Positions 1-13,027 are shown, numbered from the stretch's first letter. The stretch: 64,000 bases of DNA from Entophlyctis helioformis (GCA_025526915.1 JAHLKH010000013.1:62001-126000); one strand, 5' to 3'. Notes: generated from the letters alone by a model not told the origin. Numbers and translations are program-made.

Positions 1-73
1 TGGTGGCTCTGACTTGCATGCGGTGTCGGCTGGACTGGACTGGACTGACTCGAGAATGCACGCCTCCCTGCAG

Positions 74-1647
74 CCTTTCGCACGTTGCACACACTCCCAT
101 TGGTGACGAGACCACTCGCGGCATCTCTGGCGGCCAGCGCAAGCGCGTCAACATCGCCATGGAAATGGCCGCCGTGCCGCTCTGCCTGTTCCTCGACGAG
201 CCCACGTCCGGCCTGGACTCGACCGCCGCGCTCGATGTCGCCGACATTCTCAGCCAAGTGTCGCAGCTCGGCCTCACGATTGTCGCCGTCATCCACCAGC
301 CACGCATCGAGATCTACCGCAAGTTTGACGACGTGCTCATGATTGCGCCGGGCGGTCGCACCGCGTATCTCGGCCCCACCTCGCAGGCCAAGTCGTACTT
401 TGAGAGTCTCGGCTTCGAGTTTGATCCGAACGCCAACGAGGCCGACGTGCTCATGGACATTCTGGCCGGCAAGGCACGCAACAGCCGCGACAAGATCACG
501 CCTGACGACCTTGTGCGTCTGTGGGCTGAGCGTCCTTCTGACTTGTCCAGCTCGGACAACGATCAAGAGGCCGGCGACAGTATCAGTAGCGCCGAGCTTG
601 ACAAGACGCTCGCCAGTCTTGCGAGCGACCGTGGCGCCAACCCGTTCATGCAGGCCATCTACTGTCACAACCGCAGCGTGCTCCAGCAGCAGCGCCTTGC
701 CGGCACTGTTGCCCTCGAGGTCATTGTCGGCATGCTCTCTGGCGGCCTCATGGGCATCGCCAGTCAGGGTGCCGGTGAGCTCTTCAGCGGCATCTTCATT
801 CCTCCCTACACGCCCCTCTCGCCCGCCCCCATTCAGTGGCTCGTTCCTCTCACCGGCATGCTGATTGGCATGTCGGTGGGTCTGGCCGGCGCTCCGGCGG
901 TGTGAGCGTGTTCAGTGACGAAAAGACAGTGTACTGGCGCGAGGCTGCTGCCGGCCACTCCAAGGCCGGGTACTATATCGGCAAGTCGGTCGCAACCTTT
1001 TACCGCATCGTTCTGTCGGGCCTGTAAGTCGTTTGTGTTGCCACCAACGCGCCATTTGTCCAAGCCCAACACTAACACGGTGCCGCGACAGTCACTTTGC
1101 CGCCATGTACCATTTCCTTGCTGTGCCGCTTATCCAGTACAGCAGCATGTACCCCATCGTCCTGCTCCTCTTCTACAGCGTGTACGGCATTGCTGCCATC
1201 GTGTCCATGATCGTCAGCCGCGAGAACGCCCGTCTCCTCTCGGTCATCACCAATCTGTTTGCCGCCGTCTTTTGCGGCTACGGACCCACGCTCAGCGATG
1301 CCAAGAAGTGGGGCCTGCTTTTCCTGTGGGAGCTCTCTGCCAACAAGTGGAGCTCCGAGGCATTCTGTGAGTCCCGACTCGCGCGAAGCCATGCTGCCAT
1401 GCCGCCATGCCGTGATCTGCAATCGCTGCTTTTGCTAACCTGCAAACTGTCTGGCTTGATGCTGCCAGTCTCCGAGTCCATCAAACCATACAGGAGCGTG
1501 TATGTCATCGACGAGGCTGCCAAGATCTTTGGATACACGCTGGACCGCTACGCACTGAATCTTGGCATGATGCTTGTGCTTGGAACAGCCACTCGCATCG
1601 TTGCCTTTGTGCTGATGCTTGCCATGAACCGCGACAAGCAGCGCTGA
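74..1647 (+). CDS. ABCG-family half-transporter, 3' part (5' end outside window)
   Basis: This is the C-terminal part of an ABCG (White-type) transporter, a plasma or internal membrane exporter with an N-terminal ATPase followed by an ABC2-type membrane domain. Visible exons are about 74-1023, 1092-1366 and 1469-1647, joined by GTAAGT and GTGAGT donors with CAG acceptors. The first exon opens just before the signature motif (GISGGQRKRV) and then gives Walker B (LFLDEPTSGLDS) and the switch histidine (VIHQPR). The membrane domain follows and the protein ends NRDKQR, as is usual in this subfamily. The reading frame breaks once near 890-903: GLAGAPA continues as GVSVFSDEK only if one G is added to the GCGG run. 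The Walker A exon lies upstream of the window. Family assignment is secure; the substrate cannot be told. Confidence 0.88.
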
Positions 1648-2031
1648 GCATCCACATCTGTCGTCTGTCGTCTGCCATCTGTCTTCTACCATCTGTCATC
1701 AGCATCAGCATCGGCATCAAATACATCAACTGTATCCCATCATCGTTGCCAACAGAATGTGAAACCGCCGCCCTCGGCAGCCTTCCGTTGCCGTCTTCCG
1801 CGGCTTCAGGGCCATCGCGGGTGCAGGCCAGAGATCGGCGTTTGAAGCGTCGCTTTGGTCTTGATGCCGCCGATGGATGTTCTCGGCACAAGCAGCCGGG
1901 CTCAAGCGCAACTTTGTCTGCCTGCGCCCCGCAACTTTTTTTCCACGCATCTGACTTGCATCAGGTTTGCAAGCAGCAGCCAACCGCCCTCCCAACAACC
2001 GAACAACCGCCCGCCCGCCTGCGCTGCATCC
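1648..2031. other. intergenic spacer between ABCG and ABCC-A
   Basis: No gene is visible. The first part carries degenerate short repeats based on CATCTGTC and CATCAG (about 1660-1715). The rest should hold the 3' end of the ABCG transcript and the promoter and leader of ABCC-A. No clear TATA box was seen. Confidence 0.5.
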
Positions 2032-5000
2032 ATGTCGTCCGACAAGGCGCCCGTCGTGGTGCTGGCCGCCGAGAGCAACAGCAACCTGCTGCCGCGCCAC
2101 CAGACGCCGTCCGCCCGCACAAGCACCCAGAAGCGATCGTCCGCCCGCAGGACCATGTCGTCCGACCAAGTGTCGCCCGAGGCGTCCGCCTCGTTCCTGT
2201 CCAAGTGGACGTACACGTGGATGGACACCGTCTTTGTGACCGGCTGGCGCCGCCCGCTCGAGGAGTCCGACATCTGGCGGCTCGGCCCCAGGTGGCAGGC
2301 TGAGACGCTCGTCCGCCGTCTCGAGGCTGCCTGGAGCTCCGAGGTTGCCAAGTACCCGCACGTCGCCCAGGCCTCCGTCGGCGTTGCAAGCACCAAGGCG
2401 AATTCGCCGACGGCTCCGTCTGCCGATGCCGCCGCTGATGCCGCCGCCGGTGCCGCCGATGCTGCCGGTGCTTCGACCAAGGGCGCTGCTGCCGCCGGAA
2501 AGATCAAGGGCGACGGCAAGCCCGCCGGGCCGTCGCTCATGACGGCGCTGTGGGACATGCTCTTTGCCGAGCTCGCCCCCTACGGCCTCATCCGCTTCGC
2601 GTCGGACCTGTGTACGGTCGCCTCGCCCTTCATGATCAAGTACGCCGTGGCTTTCCTGGTCCGCAGCCGCACTGCGTCGATCCAGGGCGTCGAAATGCCG
2701 CCGCTTGCCGAAGGGTGCGTCCTGCGCTCTCGCATTGTCAGCCGCATGGCCAGCCGCATGCTTCCCACGGCCCCTTGCGCTCTCTCGCTCACACAAACAC
2801 TCACTCACGCCCGCCTTGCCGTGCTTGCAGTTTCGGATATGCGCTGGCCATCCTGGGCTTCCAGCTCATCGGCACGCTCCTGCAAAACTACTTCTTCTAC
2901 CTGGCCCTGTCGTCCGGCATGGCCCTCCGTGCCGCCTTCGTCGGCCTCATCTACAAAAAGTCGCTGCGCCTCTCCGCCGCCGCCCGCCAGAACTTCAGCT
3001 CCGGCAAGGTCACCAACATCGTGTCGACCGACGCGCAGAGAATCGAGTCGTTCTTGGGCTTCATGCACACCATGTGGACGGCCCCTGCGCAAGTGCTCGC
3101 TATCACCGCGCTGCTGATCTCTCAGCTCGGCCCGGCGGCTCTTGCCGGCATTGGCCTCCTCTTACTTCTCGGCCCGCTGCAGGGCCGTCTGTGGAGACTC
3201 CTGGCTGGCATCCGCAAGGAGGTCGCGCCTCTGACCGACTCGCGCGTCAAGCTCACCCAGGAAGTCCTCCAGGGCATCCGCGTCATCAAGTTCTTCACCT
3301 GGGAGAAGCCGTTCCTCGAGCAGATCGAGTCCATCCGCAAGAAGGAAGTCTCGCTCATTCTCAAGCGCAGGTGAGTCTCTTTCTATGTCTCTATAGCTGC
3401 TGGCCGTTGCCATTGTGCACTGACGCCTCTGTCGACAGTCTCATCACCGCGTTCGTCATGACCGTCTCGTTTGCCGTGCCCGTTGTGTCTGCTTCGCTGG
3501 CCTTTGTCATCTACGGTCTCTACAACCCGCTCGAGCCTGGACGCATCTTTGCCTCGCTCGCCTGGTTCGCCCAGCTGAGATTCCCGCTCATGTTCCTGCC
3601 CCAGATTGTTGTTGGCTTCGCAGATCTCAAGATCGCGCTCCAGCGCATCCAGGAGCTGCTTCTTGCTCCCGAGCTCGATGCCCAGCCCGAAGTGGATCCC
3701 TCGGCCGACTTTGCTGTCCAGATCAAGGACGGCGAGTTTGTCTGGGACTCGCTTCCCCCAACCCAGCCGCTGTCCAAGGCTGGCAAGAAGGGCAGACGAT
3801 CCAAGAAGGATCGCAAGAGCAAGGCTGGCGCGAAGGAGGCAGCATCTCCCTCTCCCACTCCCACGGACACAAGCTCGAGCGACAGCAAGAGTGTGCCCAC
3901 CGTGTCCTCGCTGCGCAACATCAACCTGACGATCCCGCGTGGCAAGCTGGTCGCTGTTGTCGGCACGGTCGGCTCGGGCAAGTCGTCGCTGCTCAACGCG
4001 CTCATTGGCGAGATGAAGCGTGTCTCTGGCACCGTCTCGTTTTCTGGCTCGCTCGGCTGTGCTCCCCAGCAGGCGTGGATCCAGAACGCATCCGTCAAGG
4101 ACAACATCCTGTTTGGTCTGCCGTACGACGAGGCACGCTACCTGGCCACCATCCGCGACTGTGCACTCGAGAAGGACCTCGAGATCCTTCCCGACGGCGA
4201 CCTGACGCAGATTGGCGAGCGCGGCATCAACCTATCTGGCGGCCAGAAGCAGCGCATCAACATTGCGCGTCTCGTGTACTTCAACAGCCAGATTGCGCTG
4301 CTCGACGATCCTCTCTCTGCCGTCGATGGTGAGTGGCGTGTGCCGTGACTGGTGGCTGGTGGCTGGCTGTGGCATGCATGCTGTGACACTCACACTCTCA
4401 CACACACACACTCTCTCTCTTGCAGCACACGTCGGTCGCTACCTGTTTGACAACTGTCTGCAGGGTGCACTCGCTGGCAAGACGCGCATCCTTGTCACGC
4501 ACCAGCTGCACTTCCTGCCGCGTGTCGACTACGTGGTTGTGATGAAGGACGGCGAGGTGGCCGAGCAAGGCACGTATGCCGAACTCATGACGGCCGACGG
4601 CGAGTTTGCCACTCTGATGCGCAGCTATGGCGGCGTTGACGAGGCCGACGAGAACGACGAGGAAGCCGACAGCGACAGCGAGGAGGAGGCCAATGCCAAG
4701 ACTGCTGCCGATGCGTCCAACTCGAAGCGCATCGGAGAGGCCCTTGCCAAGAAGAATGGCAACGGCACCCGCGAGCTCATGCAGACCGAGGAGCGCGCCA
4801 AGGGAACCGTCGACTCGACCGTGTGGCTCTCGTACTTTTATGCAGCCGGCGGCATGTCTTTCCTGTTTGGTCTTCTTCTTGCTCTTGCCGTCGTCCAAGC
4901 GGCCCGCATTGGAAACGATTACTGGCTCGTCGTCTGGTCCAACAGCCAGATCTCGAGTTTCACGCAGGGCGAGTACATTGCTGTGTACTGGGCGTGGGGT

Positions 5001-6583
5001 ATCTTCCAGGCACTCGGCACCTACCTGTTTGGCGTGTACTTTGCATTCCACGGCACCCGCGCTGCACGCGTCCTGCACGAAGGTGCAATCAAGCGTGTGC
5101 TCCGTGCACCGACATCCTTCTTTGACACGACGCCGCTCGGTCGCATCATCAACCGCTTCTCCAAGGACCAGGATGGTGTCGACAACACGCTCATGGAATC
5201 CTTCCGCATGTTTGTCCAAACGCTTGCGAGCACCATTTCCGTGTTTGTCTTGATTATCTACGCCATCCCCATCTTCGCGGCTCCTCTCGTCCCGGTGCTG
5301 GCTCTCTACTACCTGATCCAGCTGATGTACCGCTCCACGTCGCGCGAGCTCAAGCGTCTCGACTCGATCTCACGTTCGCCACTCTACGCCCACATTGGCG
5401 AGACACTCACCGGCATCGCCACCATTCGTGCGTACAACGAACAGAAGCGTTTCATCAAGCGCAACCAGAACATGATCGACAACAACAACGCGCCATACTT
5501 CCTGATGCTCACTGCCCAACGCTGGGTCTCGCTCCGCTTTGAACTGCTTGGCGGTCTTCTCGTGTTCTGTGTTGCAGCTTTCGGTATCCTGTCGCGCTCC
5601 ACGCCCAACTTCAACGGTGCTCTGTACGGCCTTGCTCTGTCATACTCGCTCCAGGTCACGATGACGCTCAACTGGTGCATCCGTCAGTTCACCGAGACGG
5701 AGATTGCCATGAACGCCGTTGAGCGTGTCGAGTTCTATGCGAACAGACTCGAGGTCGAGGCACCTGCTATCACGGACGTGCGTCCACCGACTGGCTGGCC
5801 CGCGACTGGCGCCATCGAGTTCAAGGACGTGTCAATGCGGTACGCGCCAGACCTGCCGCTTGTGCTCAAGACCGTGTCGTTCACCATCCGCGACAAGGAG
5901 AAGATTGGTGTCGTTGGCCGCACAGGCTCGGGCAAGTCGTCGCTCATGCAGGTGCTGTTCCGCATGGTCGAGCCGGCAGGCGGCGACATTGTTGTCGACG
6001 GCCTCAAGACGACGGATCTCGGTCTGCAGGATCTGCGGTCGGGACTCGGCATCATCCCGCAGGACCCCGTGCTGTTCTCGGGCACGTTCCGCCGCAACCT
6101 GGACCGTTCGGCCAGCACACGGACGCCGAGCTGTGGGACGCACTCGAGCGTGCCAACATCAAGACCAAGGTGGCCGAGTCGGACGGCGGTCTCGACGGCG
6201 AGGTGCAGGAGAACGGCGAGAACCTGTCGGTCGGCCAACGCCAGCTGCTGTGTCTTGCACGCGCGATGCTCAAGCGGCCGCGCATCCTGATCATGGACGA
6301 GGCGACGGCCAATGTCGACTACGAGACCGACGCCATCATCCAAAAGTGTCTGCGCGAGGAGTTTGCCGACTCGACGGTGCTCACGATTGCGCACCGGCTC
6401 AACACGATCATGGACTACGACCGCGTCATGGTCCTGTCAGCCGGCGAGATTGTCGAGTTTGACTCGCCGCAGCAGCTCATGGCCAACGAGGCCGGCGTGT
6501 TCCGCTCCATGGTCAACGAGACCGGCGCACAGAACACGGAGATGTTCCTCAAGTCGCTTGCCGCCACGTCATCGTCGGCTTGA
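2032..6583 (+). CDS. ABCC (MRP-type) full transporter A, with one frameshift
   Basis: An ATP-driven exporter of the multidrug-resistance-protein family, laid out TMD1-NBD1-TMD2-NBD2 without the extra N-terminal TMD0. Exons are about 2032-2714, 2831-3370, 3439-4328 and 4426-6583. NBD1 has Walker [10 protein letters not shown], signature LSGGQKQR and Walker [11 protein letters not shown], with Asp where a catalytic Glu would stand. NBD2 has Walker A GRTGSGKSS, signature LSVGQRQ and Walker B LIMDEATANVD with the Glu. This asymmetry is normal for ABCC proteins. Against paralogues B, C and D one C is missing at about 6103-6105, between NLD and PFGQH. Adding it back makes the exon total divisible by three and gives about 1423 residues. 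It is therefore either a decaying gene or an assembly error. The NBD segments are almost identical in DNA to those of B-D. Confidence 0.9.
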
Positions 6584-6735
6584 GTTGCCGGTGCCGCAAC
6601 CGATCTCGGTGATTTGGGCATGTGCTCGCTGCATCCTTCAATGAAAATTTTCCCTTCAAGCACAGCCGCGGAAATTTTTTGTGCACTTAAATGCCGCGCA
6701 TCCGTCATCAGCCGGCCTGACTTCCCCCACAAACC

Positions 6736-9700
6736 ATGACATCCAAGGCCGACCCCAAGCTCGCTTCCGGAACGGTCGTTGCGGCACCGGTTGCCGCTGC
6801 CGCACCGCCCAAAGCCGGCGAGGAGACGCTCAGCAACCCAATCTCTCCCGAGGCCAGCGCTGGCTTCCTGTCGCACCTCACGTACTCGTGGATGGACGGC
6901 GTCCTGAGCACCGGCCGCAAACGCCCGCTGCAGATGAGCGACGTGGGCCGGATCGGCCCTCGCTGGCAGGTTGAGCCGCTCACCGAGCAGCTGGCGGCCG
7001 CATGGGCCGACGAGCTCGCCGACCACAAGGCCCGCTCTGCCGCATTTGCCGAGTCGACTGCTGCTGCTGCTGCCGCCCCGCCCGCCTCGGATTCCGCCAA
7101 CTCAAAGAGCAGCACCAAGGCCAAGGACAGCAAGGCGCCTCCGCCACCGTCGCTGTCAATGGCGATCCGCAGAGCATGGTTCTGGACCCTTGCTTGGCCC
7201 GGCATCCTGCGCTTTGTGGCCGACATGGCCAGCGTCTCGTCGCCGTTCCTGATCAAGGCCATCGTCGAGTTCCTCGGCAAGTCGCAGGTTGCGGCATCGA
7301 CCGGCCAAGAGCTGCCGCCCATCGCCAACGGGTAAGTTCGCCGAGCGCCGAGCGCCGTGCACCGTGCACCGTGCACCGAGCATCCTGTTGGTATCGCCGC
7401 TCCCCGCCGTCGCAATCTTGCGGACGATGATGCGTGTGACTCTGGTCACGTTGGCGTCCATGTGCTCGGCTGTCGGCCATGTGCCGACCGGCACTTGTCC
7501 AGCCCGCGTTGCGCCTTTGACGGGGAAAATCGGTTCAAGCGCGTTTGTGCTTTTGCTTGCGCTTTTGCGCCACCGCCTCTGCATGGCAAGGCCCAGATGG
7601 CCGGATGATCGGACAGATCGGAAACTGACCCTGACCCGCTGCCCGACAGCCTGGCCTATGCGTTTGGTCTGTTTGCGCTCCAGTTTGGATCCACCATCAT
7701 CTCCAACTACTACTTCTACTATGTCCTGACGCAGGGCATGGCTGTCCGCTCGGCCATGGTTGCGCTCCTGTACCGCAAGTCGCTCCTCATCTCGCCCGCC
7801 GCCCGCCAGGAATTCAACTCGGGCAAGCTCATCAACATCATCACGACCGACGCCAACCGCGTGGAGAACTTTATCGGCTTCATGCACAACATCTGGTCCA
7901 CCGTCATCCAGCTGATTGTCATCATCGCCTTCCTGTGCACGCAGCTCGGGTACGTTGATCGTGCCTGCGTCATGGCTGTCTGTCATCGGCCGTCCTAACA
8001 CGCTGCTCGTGTGTTGTCGCACAGTCCGTCTGCTCTCGTTGGTGTGGCGCTTCTTCTCATGCTCGGCCCGCTCCAGGGCACGCTCTTTGTCGTGCTGCGT
8101 GATATCCGCAAGAAGATCGCTCCCATCACCGACTCGCGTGTCAAGCTCATGCAGCAGATGCTCCAAGGCATCCGCGTCCTGAAGTTCTTCACCTGGGAGA
8201 AGCCGTTCCTCGAGCAGATCGAGTCCATCCGTAGCAAGGAGGTCGCCCTCCTCCTCAAGCGCGCGTAAGTTGTCCACGCCTGCACAGATCTGCGCGGCTT
8301 ATTCTGCTCGCATACTTACACGCGTTGCTCGCTGCCAGTTACATCTTTGCCGGTGTCATCACCATTGGTATCACCTTCCCTGTCATCTCGGCATCGCTCT
8401 CGTTTGTCATCTACGGTGTGTTCAACACTCTCCAGCCGGGCGTCGTGTTTGCCTCGCTCGCCTGGTTCGTGCAACTCCGTGGCCCGCTTCTCGTCGTGCC
8501 GCAGATCTTCAACTCGATCGCCGAGCTGAAGATTGCCCTCCAGCGCATGGGTGAGCTCATGCTTGCCAAGGAGCTCGATGCCCAGCCCGAGATGGTCGAA
8601 GACGCCGACTTTGCGCTCAAGGTCGAGAACGGCGAGTTTATGTGGGACAGCTCTCCTCCCCCGGCACCCCCCGCAGCCAAGACTGGCAAGAAGGGCAAGA
8701 AGGCGGCCAAGAAAGCTGCAATGGAGGCCAAGAAGAGCAACGAGACGACTCTGACTCGCACCGGCTCGTCCGACAGTGGCTTGGCTGGTAGCAACAAGCC
8801 AAAGGACGCTGGATGGACACTGCGCAACATCAACCTGACGATCCCGCGTGGCAAGCTGGTCGCTGTTGTCGGCACGGTCGGCTCTGGCAAGTCGTCGCTG
8901 CTCAACGCGCTCATTGGCGAGATGAAGCGTGTGTCTGGCATCGTCTCGTTCTCTGGCTCGCTCGGATACGCTCCCCAGCAGGCGTGGATCCAGAACGCAT
9001 CCGTCAAGGACAACATCCTGTTTGGTCTGCCGTACGACGAGGCACGCTACCTGGCCACCATCCGCGACTGTGCACTCGAGAAAGACCTCGAGATCCTTCC
9101 CGACGGCGACCTGACGCAGATTGGCGAGCGCGGCATCAACCTGTCTGGCGGCCAGAAGCAGCGCATCAACATTGCGCGTCTCGTGTACTTCAACAGCCAG
9201 ATTGCGCTGCTCGACGATCCTCTGTCTGCCGTCGATGGTGAGTGGCTTGTGCCGTGGCTGGTGGTTGGTGGCTGGCTGTGGCATGCATGCTGTGACACTC
9301 GCCACTCACACACACACGCACTCTCTCTTGCAGCACACGTCGGTCGCTACCTGTTTGACAACTGTCTGCAAGGTGCACTCGCTGGCAAGACGCGCATCCT
9401 TGTCACGCACCAGCTGCACTTCCTGCCGCGTGTCGACTACGTGGTTGTGATGAAGGACGGCGAGGTGGCCGAGCAAGGCACGTACGCCGAACTCATGACG
9501 GCCGACGGCGAGTTTGCCACTCTGATGCGCAGCTATGGCGGCGTTGACGAGGCCGACGAGAACGACGAGGAAGCCGACAGCGACAGCGAGGAGGAGGCCA
9601 ATGCCAAGACTGCTGCCGATGCGTCCAACTCGAAGCGCATTGGAGAGGCCCTTGCCAAGAAGACTGGAAACGGCACCCGCGAGCTCATGCAGACCGAGGA

Positions 9701-11491
9701 GCGCGCAACCGGCACGGTCAAGACTTCTGTCTGGACTGCCTACATCAAGGCTGCTGGCGGCTTCAGTTTTATCATCTTCGGCCTGATCCTTGCTCTCTCC
9801 CAGCAGGGTGCTCGCACGGGCAACGACATCTGGCTCGTCATCTGGACCAACAACCAGATCTCTGGCTTTGGTCTCGCTCAGTACATCAGCGTGTACATGG
9901 CCTGGGGTGTCCTTCAAGCGATCCTTACAAACATCACGTCCATCTTCTTCGCCACCCACGGTCTCCGCGCTGCTCGCTACCTTCACCAGGCTGCTGCCCG
10001 TCGTGTCATGCGTGCACCAACCGCCTTCTTTGACATGACGCCTCTCGGCCGCATCATCAACCGCTTCTCCAAGGACCAGGACGGCATTGACTCGGGCATA
10101 GTCGAGTCCTTGTCGTTCTTCCTGAACACGTTCCTGACGGCCCTCTCTGTCTTTGCTCTGATCATCTACTCGACGCCGCTTTTCGTTGCACCGCTTGTGC
10201 CCGTGCTCGTCATCTACTACATCATCCAGATGTACTACCGTGAATCTTCGCGCGAGCTCAAGCGTCTCGACTCGATCTCGCGTTCGCCCCTGTACGCCCA
10301 CATTGGCGAGACCTCAACGGCATCGCCACCATTCGTGCGTACAACGAACAGACGCGTTTCATCAAGCGCAACCAGAACATGATCGACAACAACAATGCGC
10401 CATTCTTCCTCCTCCTCGGTGCCTCTCGTTGGATGTCGCTCCGCTTTGAACTGCTCGGATCTCTTCTCATCTTTGCTGCCGCCTCCTTTGGTCTCATTGG
10501 CCGCGGCAGCAGCTCGCTATCTCCTGCGCTCTACGGTCTCTCGCTGTCGTACGCTCTGCAAGTCACCATGACGCTCAACATGTCGATCCGTGCTTTCACG
10601 CAGCTTGAACTGGCCATGAACGCCGTTGAGCGTGTCAACTACTACGCTCACGAGCTGGAAGTCGAGCCTGCTGAGATCACTGACGTGCGTCCACCGACTG
10701 GCTGGCCCGCGACTGGCGCCATCGAGTTCAAGGACGTGTCGATGCGGTACGCGCCAGACCTGCCGCTTGTGCTCAAGACCGTGTCGTTCACCATCCGCGA
10801 CAAGGAGAAGATTGGTGTCGTTGGCCGCACAGGCTCGGGCAAGTCGTCGCTCATGCAGGTGCTGTTCCGCATGGTCGAGCCAGCTGGCGGCGACATTGTT
10901 GTCGACGGCCTCAAGACGACGGATCTCGGTCTGCAGGATCTGCGGTCGGGACTCGGCATCATCCCGCAGGACCCCGTGCTGTTCTCGGGCACGTTCCGCC
11001 GCAACCTGGACCCGTTCGGCCAGCACACGGACGCCGAGCTGTGGGACGCACTCGAGCGTGCCAACATCAAGACCAAGGTGGCCGAGTCGGACGGCGGTCT
11101 GGACGGCGAGGTGCAGGAGAACGGCGAGAACCTGTCGGTCGGCCAACGCCAGCTGCTGTGTCTTGCACGCGCGATGCTCAAGCGGCCGCGCATCCTGATC
11201 ATGGACGAGGCGACGGCCAATGTCGACTACGAGACCGACGCCATCATCCAAAAGTGTCTGCGCGAGGAGTTTGCCGACTCGACGGTGCTCACGATTGCAC
11301 ACCGGCTCAACACGATCATGGACTATGACCGCGTCATGGTGCTGTCGGCCGGCGAGATTGTTGAGTTTGACTCGCCGCAGCAGCTCATGGCCAACGAGGC
11401 CGGCGTGTTCCGCTCCATGGTCAACGAGACCGGCGCACAGAACACGGAGATGTTCCTCAAGTCGTTTGCCGCCACGTCATCGTCGGCTTGA
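6736..11491 (+). CDS. ABCC full transporter B, with one frameshift
   Basis: Same architecture as transporter A and most similar to it in the linker and C-terminus. Exons are about 6736-7331, 7650-7949, 8025-8264, 8339-9237 and 9334-11491. It has one intron that A lacks (7950-8024), at the position where C and D also have one. The first intron is long for this window (318 nt) and holds a short CCGTGCA/CCGAGCG repeat. One base is missing at about 10311-10313: the GETLNGIATIRAY motif of D (GETLTGIATIRAY in A) is broken after GET. With that base the protein is about 1397 residues. The NBD1 intron at 9238-9333 is 96 nt and has no in-frame stop, so retention would insert 32 residues. The start is the first ATG before the SPEASAGFLSHLTYSWMD block shared with A. 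Confidence 0.9.
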
Positions 11492-11851
11492 TTGCCGCCC
11501 ACTGTTTCCATTGCCGTCTCTTCCTGCATGCACCCATAAACGCCACTCTCTTCTTGCCACATTCCCGTCTGCTCCAGCACGACTCCACTTGAGATTCGCC
11601 GCTCGCTGCCGCCTGTGGCATGCACCGTGCGCCAGGTGCATGGCACGATCAGATGTGTCCGCACAGAGTGGCCGAGGCTGCCGTCGTGGGACTCGGTGCC
11701 ACCACATGACGCAGACTCGCCCTTGCACGCCGGCGGATCTGCATCGCCAGCGATTCACGCCAGGCGGCCAGGTGATGTTTCGCCGCACAAGCCGCCGACT
11801 TGCGATTTCCGATTTGCGCCGGACTTGAACGCTCACGCAACAACTCGCTGA
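11492..11851. other. intergenic region upstream of ABCC-C
   Basis: No gene is visible between the stop of ABCC-B and the ATG at 11852. Around 11600-11660 there are GTGCATGGCAC/GCATGCACCGTGC motifs that could form a small hairpin. This is presumably the original ABCC-C promoter, now about 6 kb from the body of its gene because of the retrotransposon. Confidence 0.45.
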
Positions 11852-11919
11852 ATGGCTTCGACGGCCGCTCCTGCTGCTGCTGCTGCCGACAACGCCGACA
11901 ACGCCGGCACCGATCTGGC
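11852..11919 (+). other. severed 5' reading frame or leader of ABCC-C
   Basis: An ATG at 11852 opens a frame of 22 codons, rich in Ala, Asn and Asp, that runs into the 5' LTR. If the retrotransposon and one copy of its target duplication are removed, this frame joins the ABCC-C frame at 17823 without a shift and reaches its internal ATG at 17857. Either it encoded the first 34 residues of ABCC-C, or it is an in-frame leader. Transporter D starts at the position matching 17857, so this stretch may never have been essential. Confidence 0.7.
11915..11919. repeat. target-site duplication, left copy (CTGGC)
   Basis: CTGGC directly precedes the TG of the 5' LTR. The same five bases follow the CA of the 3' LTR at 17818-17822. 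A 5-bp duplication is normal for Ty1/copia integrases. Confidence 0.93.
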
Positions 11920-12381
11920 TGTTGGACGACGCGTCATTTCTGGTTCATATGACGGGCGGACAAGCCAGTTTCGCCGCACGCGCATTACTCATGCAGAGGC
12001 GTACTTTCACGTGCACCAGTCAAGAAACCACCATCACACACTCTCCACTCTCCATCGCACACTCTCAATCCACTGGTCCTCGATCCTCCACACACACACC
12101 AATCACTCTCCCACATGCAGCACGTTCACCTGCATGCTCTCTTCCCTCTCTCTGATTCGCCCATCCTACCACTCTGTGTCTCCATGTGACTCTCTCACTT
12201 TTCTTTGCTGCTCGGCTATAAAAGCTGGCAGTTCTAGCTCTACTCTCAATAACATCCCAACCGTCACATTTCAATCTTCAACTCATTGAATCTCGCTTCT
12301 CTCGTCGTCTCTCAAGCAGATCACCCACTTCCCGAGCTCCTGGTTCCTGGATCAGCAACCCGTACGTACCTACCTTTGACA
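11920..12381 (+). repeat. 5' LTR
   Basis: 462 bp with TG...CA ends, matching 17356-17817 with no difference noticed. It contains a TATAAAA box at 12217-12223, about 165 bp from its 3' end, and CT/CA-rich tracts upstream of the box. Confidence 0.96.
12217..12223 (+). promoter_or_regulatory. TATA box of the 5' LTR
   Basis: TATAAAA in the context GGCTATAAAAGC, placed as expected for the U3/R border of an LTR. Transcription of the genomic RNA would begin roughly 25-35 bp downstream. Confidence 0.75.
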
Positions 12382-13027
12382 CGTTATCAGCACAAACCTG
12401 TGCTGGTTCCCAGTCCCTTGGGCTCCCCTTTGCTCGCCTGCCTGTTATCACAGTTGCTGCCTGTCGCACCCATGATCCACACGTTCGTGATGGCCGTGGT
12501 CATGTTCGCCTGCAACGGAGCACTGTTGATCCCGGCTCGCGATCGCCATGCCGTTGTGGCCTCCCATCACCCTGTCCGGTGGATGTTCTGGCATAATGGC
12601 ACGATGGTTGACACTCGCACTGTTCCCTGCCCGGACTGTGATGTTGTCCCATCGTCTGGTTGTGGTCGATCTGGTCCCAACCACCTTCTTGGTTCGTTCG
12701 GGATCTCGTCGCCTCACGACCGATGGTCGCATGCTCTTTCTGGCCATTGTCGGCCATAGACTGCGCACCCCTGCTCGGCATCTTCTCGGCCGCAGACCCA
12801 GTGGATACATTACTGATCACCCACTTCTCGGTATGTTCCACTGCATCGTATCGGTCCCGAGTGTCCTGCCGCCATCCAGCACTCCATCTGACCAGCGATC
12901 GCCCACTTCTTTGCCGCCGTGTCTGTCGCCGGTTCGCCTCACGCCCGCAATCTGCAGACTCCGATCTGTCAGCGCCCATCGTCCCGGCAATCCTTCAAAG
13001 CCGCTCGCAACAGTCTCCTTCGCCGCT
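12382..13027 (+). other. retrotransposon 5' leader with candidate primer-binding site
   Basis: Directly after the 5' LTR the sequence CGTTATCAGCAC (12382-12393) is a candidate primer-binding site; copia elements commonly use internal tRNA fragments. It is followed by a small inverted repeat (AGCACA/TGTGCT). The gag-pol frame is open back to an ATG at 12548, but residues encoded before 13028 are low-complexity and unlike Gag. I treat the stretch as untranslated leader. Confidence 0.55.

Noticed and set aside
1..73. Coding sequence before position 74 of the ABCG gene
   Set aside because: The first bases look like intron: a CTGCAG acceptor ends at 73 and conserved sequence begins only after it.
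8325..10382. Single exon spanning 8339-10311 in ABCC-B
   Set aside because: The frame reads through because its intron is 96 nt without a stop. All four paralogues have an intron there with the same donor, and the inserted residues would break NBD1.
12548..13027. N-terminal extension of gag-pol from the ATG at 12548
   Set aside because: The frame is open, but the encoded sequence is low in complexity and unlike Gag. It fits an untranslated leader better.
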